Shown piece after piece: positions 1 to 9,400 of a stretch of 44,324 nucleotides of DNA. Under the pieces are notes generated by a model. It made no database searches and was not told where the DNA came from. It saw only the letters and a program-made list of their open reading frames with translations. A program made the translations under genes and the position numbers. The stretch's first letter is position 1. Every line of letters begins with the position of its first letter. Source of the DNA: Oscillatoriales cyanobacterium (GTDB taxonomy: Bacteria > Cyanobacteriota > Cyanobacteriia > Cyanobacteriales > Microcoleaceae); assembly GCA_004292745.1 (NCBI GenBank), contig RDXH01000100.1, forward strand, positions 1 through 44,324, given 5' to 3'.

Positions 1-2
1 TT

Positions 3-560
3 CCTACTTCTGTTCAGTTTAAGCGGGGTGATAAAGTTTTCGATCCTGTTCCAAATAATGTGGAATTGAATGTGCCCTATTTTTCGCAGCGTGACAATCC
101 CCGTTTTGATTGGTCTACTTGCAATGTAACTGCGATCGCAATGGTATTTTATTACTATGGTGTTCGTTCTAAGTGGGGCGGACAGTTGGAGGATGAATTA
201 TTACAGTGGTGTTTTGACTATGCGGGTCAGGGTTCACAAACGGATCATAATGTACTTACGGCGCTGATTAAGGCTTACGGGTTCAAGACCAGTTTTAGCA
301 CGACTCGGAAATGGGCTGATGTGCGATCGGAATTATTGAATAGGCGGCCAATAGTTTTAGCCGGAGATTTTACGGCGGCTGGTCATATTATCACCTTAAT
401 TGGCTACAATTCCCAGGGTTATATCGCGCAAGATCCTTGGGGAGATGCACTCACTGGTTACAGGGATACTGAGGGTAGAAAGTTGATGTATCCCTACAAT
501 TATATCAATCAAGTTGCGGGGCCGGATGGCAATGTTTGGGCACATTTTATCTCGCGCTAA
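3..560 (+). CDS. C39-like cysteine peptidase (5' end cut by window edge)
   Basis: The frame is open from base 3 to the stop at 560, so the GTG at 60 is probably internal and the gene starts upstream of the window. The visible part fits the papain-like peptidase C39 family (Peptidase_C39_2 type). It has a candidate nucleophile cysteine in WSTCNVTAIAMV, a histidine in AGHIITLIGYN and an aspartate in QDPWGD, which matches the Cys-His-Asp order of the family. The gene ends at 560 and a 9-bp inverted repeat follows about 100 bases later. Such domains cleave leader peptides or cell-wall-associated peptides, but no transporter domain is visible and no substrate can be inferred. The family call is from motif spacing only. 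Confidence 0.75.
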   Translation, partial: PTSVQFKRGDKVFDPVPNNVELNVPYFSQRDNPRFDWSTCNVTAIAMVFYYYGVRSKWGGQLEDELLQWCFDYAGQGSQTDHNVLTALIKAYGFKTSFSTTRKWADVRSELLNRRPIVLAGDFTAAGHIITLIGYNSQGYIAQDPWGDALTGYRDTEGRKLMYPYNYINQVAGPDGNVWAHFISR

Positions 561-660
561 TTTACCATAGTCCATGACGCATTGACAACATAACTATGTC
601 ATTCTAAATACAGCGAAGAATCTCCAAGCTTTGCAACACCTTTACAATGCGTAATATCAA

Positions 661-691
661 TTCCGGTTGGAACAATACCATGCAACCGGAA
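661..691. terminator. Inverted repeat between the peptidase and AraC genes
   Basis: TTCCGGTTG (661-669) pairs perfectly with CAACCGGAA (683-691) around a 13-nt loop. It lies downstream of the C39-like gene and just before a Shine-Dalgarno-like AGGAG (702-706). No T-run follows, so it could be a weak terminator of the upstream gene or an operator for the AraC-type regulator next to it. Confidence 0.4.
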
Positions 692-727
692 ACGATATAT
701 AGGAGTTATTAAGCATTGTGGGGTATC

Positions 728-825
728 CCCTATGCCCTATGCCCTATGCCCTATGCCCTATGCCCTATGCCCTATGCCCTATGCCCTATGCCCTATGCCC
801 TATGCCCTATGCCCTATGCCCTATG
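728..825 (+). repeat. Heptanucleotide tandem repeat, CCCTATG x14
   Basis: Fourteen perfect head-to-tail copies of CCCTATG (98 bp) sit between the AGGAG at 702-706 and the body of the AraC-family gene. Each copy contains an ATG, and because 7 is not a multiple of 3 these ATGs fall in all three frames. All three frames are free of stops across the array and encode iterated MPYALCP. This belongs to the short tandemly repeated repetitive (STRR) class known from filamentous cyanobacteria. Confidence 0.95.
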
Positions 826-1620
826 CAGGGAATTCATGTCGAATATCACCGTCAGTCACCAAACGAATCTCCCGAACACTGTTTCCAACAGCACAGCATT
901 GGGCTGATACTCAATTCAGTAACAGTAACAGGAATACTGAACGGCAAACACTACGGTAGCGAACCGTGGCAAAGCGGACAGATATTCATCGGTGCTGCTG
1001 GTACTGATTTCGAGTCAGGTGTAGTCGAAGCACCTGAATTTATGGCGATCGCCCTTGAACCAACCGACTTTGACAATACAGTGGGCGAATCAACCAATTC
1101 AAACCTCATTGAAATTATACCGCAATGGCAAATCTGCGATCCTTTAATTTTCGGCATAGCCTGGGCCCTCAAAACCGAACTCGAATCCGGTGGATTAAAT
1201 GCTACTCTCTATGTCGATACACTGAAAAATGCGCTTTCAATGCACATACTGCACCGCTATTGTGCACAAAAACCGCATCTGCGAGATTTTGAAGGGGGTC
1301 TTGACCCTAGCAAATTACAGATAGTTATTAACTACATAAATGACCACCTAAACCGAGATTTGCACATAGCTGAACTGGCTAACTTAGTGCAGATGAGTCC
1401 TTATTATTTCAGTCGTTTGTTCAAACAATCAACTGGAGTCACGCCCCATCAATACGTCACCCAGTGCCGAATAGAAAAAGCCAAACAATTGTTGAAAAAG
1501 CCAGATTTATCAATAACCTATATCTCGGAGCAAGTCGGGTTTCACGACCAAAGTCACTTTAGCAAGACTTTCTGCAAAATCGTCGGTGTGACTCCTAAGA
1601 AATATCGCGATTCACTTTAA
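823..1620 (+). CDS. AraC-family transcriptional regulator
   Basis: The C-terminal ~105 residues form a clear AraC/XylS DNA-binding domain with two helix-turn-helix units: ELANLVQMSPYYFSRLFKQ, then ISEQVGFHDQSHFSKTF followed by GVTPKKYR. The N-terminal part (VEYHRQ... to HILHRYC) is the variable effector or dimerisation domain. I place the start at the last ATG of the heptad array (823) because VEYHRQ is typical of the N-terminus of cyanobacterial members, as I recall them. The frame is also open back to a GTG at 718, which has the better placed Shine-Dalgarno (AGGAG at 702-706) and would add 35 residues of MPYALCP repeats. The target genes are unknown. The gene stands alone and is followed by hairpin repeats. 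Confidence 0.85.
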   Translation: MQGIHVEYHRQSPNESPEHCFQQHSIGLILNSVTVTGILNGKHYGSEPWQSGQIFIGAAGTDFESGVVEAPEFMAIALEPTDFDNTVGESTNSNLIEIIPQWQICDPLIFGIAWALKTELESGGLNATLYVDTLKNALSMHILHRYCAQKPHLRDFEGGLDPSKLQIVINYINDHLNRDLHIAELANLVQMSPYYFSRLFKQSTGVTPHQYVTQCRIEKAKQLLKKPDLSITYISEQVGFHDQSHFSKTFCKIVGVTPKKYRDSL

Positions 1621-1665
1621 TAAAGGTAACACCCGTAGTCTGGTGGTTCGGCAGTCCGGCAGTCC

Positions 1666-1940
1666 GGCAGGGGTTTAAACCCCTGCCTCAAAGCTGAAGT
1701 CGGTTGAAACCGACTGGTAAATCCAATTAAATTACAATCAATCCCAGTCCTCTTTGAGAGGACTTGCGCTATGAGACAGGGGTTTTTAACCCCTGGCGGA
1801 CTCTCGGACTTACCCAAAATCTTTCGCATTCAAAGTCTTTGCATTCATCCACAAGCCCGCCGGGGAATCAATTCCCCGTCGAGAGAGCGAAAGTCAGTTG
1901 AAACTGACTGAAAAATCCAATTAAATTATCCAACGAGCTA
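1666..1940. repeat. Left part of a multi-hairpin repeat array (before the transposase)
   Basis: A 22-nt perfect palindrome at 1666-1687 (GGCAGGGG and CCCCTGCC around TTTAAA) opens the array. AGTCGGTTGAAACCGACT (1698-1715) follows, then one complete unit. That unit contains AGTCCTCTTTGAGAGGACT (1746-1764), a CAGGGG...CCCCTG hairpin, a GGGGAATCAATTCCCC hairpin and an AGTCAGTT...AACTGACT hairpin, and ends in AAAAATCCAATTAAATTA near 1927. The same order recurs downstream of the transposase gene. This covers the 394-base stretch between the AraC gene and the transposase. The rest (1941-2014) is AT-rich with nothing recognisable. Confidence 0.85.
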
Positions 1941-2014
1941 TCGATATGGTAAAATAACATGGCTAGAAAATCGCAAAATAATAAAAAAATTACATAAAGA
2001 TTGGGAAACATATT

Positions 2015-2467
2015 ATGGCAATGTGGCGGCTGTACTATCATTTAGTTTGGGCAACAAAAGAGAGGCAACCTCTGATACATCCACAAAGAGAAACAGAACT
2101 TTACAATTATATTATCGGCAAAGCTGATACCCTCAATTGCATCGTCCATGCTATCGGTGGCACAGAAAATCACATCCATTTAATAGTTTCCATTCCTCCC
2201 ACACAATCGATCGCTGAATTTGTGAAAAATATTAAAGGTAGCAGCAGCTATTATTTCAATCAAACCTTGCAAAATCCCAATAGATTTGGCTGGCAAGAAG
2301 GATATGGAGTATTCTCTTTAGGACAAACACAACTAGAACAAGCAGTCGCTTATGTTATCAATCAAAAGCAACATCATTTGCAAAACACTGTAAATTCGCA
2401 TTTAGAGCAAATCACCGATCGAGACGATCGCCCAACCCGCCGGTATCCGAAGCGGCCAAAGAATTAA
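2015..2467 (+). CDS. REP-associated/IS200-type Y1 tyrosine transposase
   Basis: This is a 150-residue member of the Y1_Tnp (IS200/IS605, RAYT-like) HUH transposase superfamily, which cuts and joins single-stranded DNA at hairpins. The HUH metal motif is visible as H53-I-H55 in GGTENHIHLIVSIP, and the likely catalytic tyrosine is Y113 in AVAYVINQKQHH. The N-terminus YYHLVWATKERQPLI is characteristic. The length matches the family and the frame is intact. No TnpB partner is present. The gene lies inside an array of hairpin-rich units rather than between typical IS ends, which is the arrangement of RAYT genes with their REP elements. The start is the ATG at 2015, with an alternative ATG at 2021. 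Confidence 0.9.
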   Translation: MAMWRLYYHLVWATKERQPLIHPQRETELYNYIIGKADTLNCIVHAIGGTENHIHLIVSIPPTQSIAEFVKNIKGSSSYYFNQTLQNPNRFGWQEGYGVFSLGQTQLEQAVAYVINQKQHHLQNTVNSHLEQITDRDDRPTRRYPKRPKN

Positions 2468-2479
2468 CAGATCGATCGA

Positions 2480-3290
2480 ACTCTCGCATTCGCCCACAAG
2501 CCCGCCGGAGTTTGCGGATTCACCCACAAGCCCGCCGGGGAATCAATTCCCCGTCTCATAGCGCAAGTCCGTTGAAACCGACTGAAAAATCCAATTAAAT
2601 TATTGTCAATCCCAGTCCTCTTTGAGAGGACTTTCGCTATGAGACAGGGGTTTTTAACCCTTGGCGGACTCTCGGACTTACCCAAAATCTTTCGCATTCA
2701 AAAGTCTTCGCATTCACCCACAAGTCCGCCGGGGAATTAATTCCCCGTCTCATAGTCAAAGTCGGTTTCAACCGACTGAAAAATCCAATTAAATCATCAT
2801 CAATCTTAGTCCTCTTTGAGAGGACTTTCGCTATGAGACAGGGGTTTTTAACCCTTGGCGGACTCTCGGACTTACCCAAAATCTTTCGCAATCCAAAGTC
2901 TTCGCATTCACCACAAGCCCGCCGGGGAATCAATTCCCCGTCGAGAGAGCGCAAGTCCGTTGAAACCGACTGACAAATCCAATTAAATCATCATCAATCC
3001 CAGTCCTCTTTCAGAGGACTTTCGCTATGAGACAGGGGTTTTTAACCCCGGTTGGACTCTCGGACTTACCCAAAATCTTTCGCATTCAAAAGTCTTCGCA
3101 TTCACCCACAAGCCCGCCGGGGAATCAATTCCCCGTCGAGAGAGCGCAAGTCGGTTGAAACCGACTGACAAATCCAATTAAATCATCATCAATCTTAGTC
3201 CTCTTTGAGAGGACTTGCGCTATGAGACAGGGGTTTTCAACCCCGGTTGGACTCTGAGACAGGCACTTTAACCCCTGGCGAACCCTCAAA
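2480..3290. repeat. ~194-bp tandem repeat array, four units with multiple hairpins
   Basis: The marker palindrome AGTCCTCTTTGAGAGGACT recurs at 2614, 2808, 3002 (one base changed) and 3197, a period of 194-195 bp. Between markers each unit repeats a CAGGGGTTTTTAACCC-type hairpin, a link containing TTACCCAAAATCTTTCGCA, a GGGGAATCAATTCCCC-type hairpin, an AGTCGGTT/AACCGACT hairpin and AAATCCAATTAAAT. With the left part at 1666-1940 the array brackets the transposase gene. No protein-coding sequence is supported here; open frames across it are by-products of the repeat. The last ~170 bases before the giant gene (3291-3462) are non-repetitive. Confidence 0.92.
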
Positions 3291-3352
3291 ATGTCGCACT
3301 TACGGATCGCACCCAAAACCATTGTTACAATTGTTCACAAAAATCCGAGTAA

Positions 3353-3394
3353 TTTCGCAAGAAAATTGTATTTTTCACAATTTTTTCGCAAGAA
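3353..3394. promoter_or_regulatory. Hairpin flanked by direct repeats upstream of the giant gene
   Basis: AAAATTGT (3362-3369) and ACAATTTT (3377-3384) form an 8-bp inverted repeat. Direct copies of TTTCGCAAGAA overlap or flank it at 3353-3363 and 3384-3394. It lies about 70 bases before the ATG at 3463. The symmetry suggests a protein-binding site or a 5' leader structure, but no factor is recognised. Confidence 0.3.
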
Positions 3395-3462
3395 TTTACA
3401 ATACAGCAAACCCGGTACTCCCGTATAATTACTGACATAATATCAACCAGGAATACCAGCAT

Positions 3463-6400
3463 ATGAGCTCTCCAAATCAACAAACATCTTACGGTCAAAT
3501 TCCCTTAAGTTTTATTGCAAATGCTGGACAAACAGACCCTAATGTGAAATTCCAGGTCAAAGGTGCCGGTCACAGTATCTATTTCACTCCCAACGAAATC
3601 ACCTTTACCGCTTTCCAAAAACCAAATGAACCGGGGAACCAAGCCACAACTTCTTCAATTGTCCGCAGCAGCTTAGCCAACAGCAACCCGAATCCCACAA
3701 TTTCCGGGCTGGAAAAATTGCCGGGATTTGCTAACTTTATTTTAGGCGAAGATTCCAGTCAATGGCGCACGGATGTTCCTACTTTTAACGGCGTTGTTTA
3801 TCAAAACGTTTATCAAGGAATTGACCGCGTTTTCAAAGGCACAGAAGGACAACTGAAAAGCGAATTTTTGGTTGCACCTTTTGCCGATCCGAATCAAATT
3901 AAGATGAACTATAGTGGTGTTAACAACATCCGGTTGCGTGACGACGGATCACTGATATTAGAAACACCGCTAGGCGAGTTAATTGATAACGCACCGATAG
4001 TTTATCAAGACATCAACGGACAGCGGGTGAATGTTCCCGCAGCTTATAATTTATTAGGAAACAATCAAGTTAATTTTAGTTTAGGAGATTTTGACCGCAC
4101 TCAACCCCTAGTTATCGACCCGGTTTTAGCTTACTCTACTTATCTAGGTGGCAGCGCCTCTGACAGCGCCAATCGCATGACTGTAGATAGCACGGGTGCG
4201 GCGTACATTATTGGAACTACTGTTAACAATTTTACGACTACTCCCGGTGCGTACCAAACTACGCCAGCAGGTCAAGCTGATTTTTTAGTTACTAAAATTA
4301 ACCCTGAAGGAACTGCCTTAGTTTACTCTACTTATATCGGCGGTACAGGCAATGAATACGGTATTGGGATTGCGGTAGACGGTCAAGGCAATGCTTATTT
4401 AACCGGACAAGTCGATCCCGGTTATCCAACTACACCTGGTTCTTTTCAACCCACAGCAACTACTTACAATGCTGCGGCAACTAAACTCAATGTTGCCGGG
4501 AATTCTCTAGTTTATTCTACTTTTTTGGGCGGTAACGGGAGTGCCCTAGGCACTAGCATTGCTGTAGATAGTAACGGGAATGCTTATGTTACCGGACCGA
4601 CAGGTGACAATTTTCCCATTGCCAATGCCTCTCAACCTCAAATTGGAGGTAATATTGATGCGTTTATTACTAAAGTTAATCCCACGGGCAGTGGTTTAGT
4701 TTATTCTACTTATTTCGGCGGTAGTAATCGCGATGAAGGTCAAGGCATTGCAGTAGATAGTAATGGTAATGCCTATGTTTCTGGAATTACTTATTCGACT
4801 AATTTGCCATTGACTAATCCAGTTCAGACTACAATTGGAGGTGGTCAATATGATGCTTTTATCAGTAAGTTTACTCCAAATGGTGCACGTATTTATTCGA
4901 CTTATTTAGGTGGTACTGGTGATGACCAAGGTACTAGTATTGCTGCTGATAGTTCTGGAAATGCCTATATTGTGGGAACTACAAGTTCAACTAATTTTCC
5001 GATAGTTAGTCCGATTCAACTGCTTAATGCAGGTGGTGCGAATGATGCTTTTGTCAGCAAGCTGAGTGCTGCGGGTAATTCTTTGATTTATTCAACTTAT
5101 TTGGGTGGTAGTGGAGATGACAAGGGCGATCGCATTATTGTTGACAGTGCAAATAATGCTTATGTGACGGGAGATACGACTTCGACTAATTTCCCGACTC
5201 AGAATGCGATTCAAAGTGTCAGTGGCGGCGGGAAAGATGCTTTTGTTACGAAAATCAATTCATCTGGTTCTGCCTTCGTTGATTCTACTTATCTCGGCGG
5301 CAGCGGCGACGACAATGGTAATGGTATTGCGGTGGATACTTCTGGTGCAGTTTATGTAGCGGGAAGTAGTGCTTCTACTAATTTCCCAACAGCGAATCCT
5401 TTGCAAGCGGCGAATGGGGGAGGTGACTTTGATGCTTTTATTACTAAAATAATTCCTGGCGGGCCGCAGGTAAAGATTGTTGAGTCGGGCGGGAGCACTA
5501 ATGTAGCAGAAAGTGGGACGACTGATACTTATACAGTGGTGTTGACTAATCAGCCTACTGCAAATGTGGCGATCGCACTCAACACCGGCACTCAAATTCA
5601 ATCAATTGCAGGTCTTTCTTTCACTCCAACTAACTGGTTTGTACCGCAAACGGTGATAGTCAGTGCAGTTGATGATATCGTAGATGAAACTTCGCCACAC
5701 ACCGGCCCGATCGCCCATACAGCCATAAGTACCGATGCTAAGTATAACGGGGCGAGTGTCAGTTTTACGGTTAATGGCACTGTCGGCAACACGGTCAATG
5801 CTAAGATTACCGATAACGACAGCGCAGGCGTCAGCATTACTCCCACTAACACGAGTGCCAGGGAAGGCGGTGCAAATGGCAGTTACAGCGTTAAATTAAA
5901 TACTCAGCCTACAGCACCTGTGACGATTAATTTGGCTACAGGTACTCAGATTCAACCAATTACTGCACTTACTTTTACCCCAAATAATTGGAATGCCACT
6001 CAAACTGTTACGGTTGCTGCTGTTAACGACAATTTAGTCGAAGGAAATCATACAGGTGCGATCGCGCATTCTTCCACCAGTAGCGATGTTAATTATAATG
6101 GCATCACGATTTTGCCTGTTAATGTCGCCATTACCGATAACGACACCGCAGGCGTTAGCATTACTCCTACTAGCACCACTGCAACTGAAGGCGGTGCAAA
6201 TGGAAGTTATAGCGTTAAGTTAAATACCCAACCGATCGCACCTGTTACAATTAACTTAGCTACAGACAGTCAAATTCAACCGATTACCGCACTTACTTTT
6301 ACTGCGACTAATTGGAATACTCCTCAAACTGTGCAGGTGAAAGCAGTTGACGACAGTTTAGTTGAAGGAAATCATACAGGTGCGATCGCGCATACAGCCA

Positions 6401-9400
6401 CCAGTACCGATACTAAATATAACAGCATCACAATTTCCCCTGTTAATGTTGCCATCACCGATAACGACACCGCAGGCGTTAGCATTACTCCCACTACTGC
6501 GACTGCAACGGAAGGCGGTGCAAATGGAAGTTATAGCGTTAAGTTAAATACCCAACCGATCGCACCTGTTACAATTAACTTAGCTACAGGCAGTCAAATT
6601 CAACCAATTACCGCACTTACTTTTACTGCGACTAATTGGAATGTCGCTCAAACTGTGCAGGTGAAAGCAGTTGACGACAGTTTAGTTGAAGGAAGTCATG
6701 CAGGTGCGATCGCCCATTCTTCTACCAGTAGCGATGTTAATTATAACGGCATCACAATTCCGGGTGTCAGTGTCGCCATTACTGATAACGACACGGCAGA
6801 TTTCAGCGTCACACCTACAAACATAACTGCTACGGAAGGCGGTGCAACTGGCAGTTACAAAATCAAGCTAACTTCGCAACCGACTGCACCAGTTAGTATT
6901 AGTTTCAATACTGGAAATCAACTTAATCCGATCGCCACACCGATTACTTTTGACAGCACTAACTGGAATGTGGAAAAAACTGTCACTGTCAGTGCGATCG
7001 ACGACAATGTAGCACAAGGAACCCACAGCGGCACGATCGCCCATACAGCTACGAGTACCGATGGAAATTATAACGCCAAAGCTATTCCCAATGTGACAGC
7101 ATCGATTACTGATAACGATAGTCCCGGTGTTTCTATTGTCCAATCAGGAGGCGGCACAGATATTGCTGAAGCAGGTGCAACGGATACCTACAGTGTAGTT
7201 TTGACTAGCGTGCCTGCTGCAAATGTCACGATTAACTTTGAAACAGGAAATCAAATAAATGCGATCGCACCTCTGACTTTCACGCCCACTAATTGGAATG
7301 TTGCTCAAAATGTGACTGTTAAGGCGATCGATGACAGCATAGCGCAAGGAACCCGCAGCGGCACGATCGCTCACAAATCTGTCAGTACCGATACTAAGTA
7401 TAACAACCTGACGATTTCTCCCGTGACTGCCACGATTGCTGACAACGATACGGCTGGTGTGACTGTTTCACAGCAGAACATAACAGCTACAGAAGGCGGT
7501 GCAACAGGCAGTTATACACTCAAGTTAAATTCGCAGCCAACAGCACCAGTTACTATCAGTTTTGACGGGGGGAATCAAATAAGTGCGATCGCACCTGTCA
7601 CCTTCGACGCTACTAACTGGAATGTCGCGAAATCAGTCACAGTAACGGCTACAGACGATACGGTTGTGGAAGGAAATCATGCAGGGGCGATCGCGCATAC
7701 AGCTACCAGTACCGATGTTAAATATAACAACTTTACAATTTCGCCTATTAATGTCGCCATTACTGATAACGACACTGCGCCAATTCCGACACCAGCGCCA
7801 ACACCGACACCAGCGCCAACACCGACACCAGCGCCAACACCAGCCCCAACCCCAGCGCCAGCGCCAACCCCAGCGCCAACCCCAGCGCCAATACCAACTC
7901 CTGCGTTACCAACCCCAACACCAACAACTGCAAACCCAACAGCCACACCATCAGCGACACCGGCTGGAATTACTGTTAATCCTGCAAGTGGATTAACCAC
8001 CACAGAAGCAGGTAAAACAGCAACATTTGAAGTCAAACTCAACAGTCAGCCTAATGCTGATGTCAAGATAGATTTAGCAAGTTCCAATACAGCAGAGGGA
8101 ATAGTTTCCCCGGTATCTCTTACCTTCAATTCAGCTAACTGGAATTCACCGCAAACAGTAACAGTTACAGGTGTTGAAGATAATATTGTTGATGGCGATA
8201 AAACTTATACCATTGTTACTGCCCCTGCTGTTAGTACGGATAGCAAATACTCTGGGTTAAATGCACCGGATGCTGCTGTCACCAATAGCGATAATAATAC
8301 TAGCAGCAGCACGTTGGCCATTGACCCTGTAACCGGTCAGGAATACAAAGAACGTGAGCTTTTAGTTAAGTTAAGTCCTCAAGCGAGCGAAGCTACAATT
8401 CAAAGCGATTTATTTGCAGCTAACGGTGCGATCGAAGTCGAAAACCTCGTACCTCCAAGTCCTCCATCAAATGCCATTAATTCTGCATTTACAAGCGGTA
8501 CATTTTTCTCCCGGAGTGCATTCCAATTTGGAAACTTTACGCTTCCCAACCTAAATGTGGACTCGACACAAGAGCAATTACCACAATGGCGATTGGTGAA
8601 AATAGCAGCCAACGCAGACTTGCAACAGGTTAAAGAGAACTTGGATCGAGATCCCAGAGTAGCAGCGGTTGAACTTAATTACACAGTATCGATCGACCAG
8701 TTTTCAAATAACTTTAACTTCAGCCAGCTTTTCAACAATGTATCGATTCTGGATACGCCAAGCGATCCGCGACTTAATGAACTTTGGGGTTTGAATAATA
8801 CCGCACAAACTGGTGGAAGATTCGATGCTGATATTGATGCACCAGAAGCATGGGATATTCAAAAAGGCAGCAAAAATGTGGTAGTTGCAGTAGTGGATAC
8901 GGGTGTGGACTACAACCACCAAGACCTTGCTGCTAATATCTGGAGAAATACAGGAGAAATAGCAGGTGATGGCATTGACAACGACGGTAACGGCTACAAA
9001 GATGACGTGCGTGGCTACAATTTCATCAATAATAATAACAATCCCACAGATATCGACAGTCACGGAACTCATGTTGCGGGTACTATTGGGGCAGTTGGCA
9101 ATAACAACATTGGCGTTGTAGGCGTGAGTCAAAATGTTAGCATCATGCCTTTAATGGTTTTTCAAAGATACCCTGATGGCAAATTGGGAGCTCCAACCGA
9201 CGCCCTCGTAAAAGCTATTAATTATGCAACCCAAAAGGGTGCAAAAGTGATTAACGCTAGTTATGGGGGCTCTTCTTTCTCCCAAGCTCAAAAAGATGCG
9301 ATCGCCGATGCTAATAAAAAGGGTGTTTTGTTCGTAGCAGCAGCAGGTAATGATGCTAAGAACAATGATACTGTCGCACACTACCCTTCCAATTACGATC

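Noticed and set aside
1666-3290. CRISPR array or other spacer-repeat system
   Set aside because: The repeat unit is ~194 bp, composed of several different hairpins, and there are no short unique spacers between identical short repeats. No cas genes are present.
2464-3322. Several short minus-strand frames with shared sequence (RKILGKSESPP...)
   Set aside because: They repeat with the 194-bp unit and read through its palindromes; they are repeat by-products, not genes.
7677-8042. Long open frame on the minus strand rich in Val/Gly/Ala
   Set aside because: It is the complement of the Pro/Ala/Thr linker codons of the giant secreted protein; low complexity keeps all frames open.
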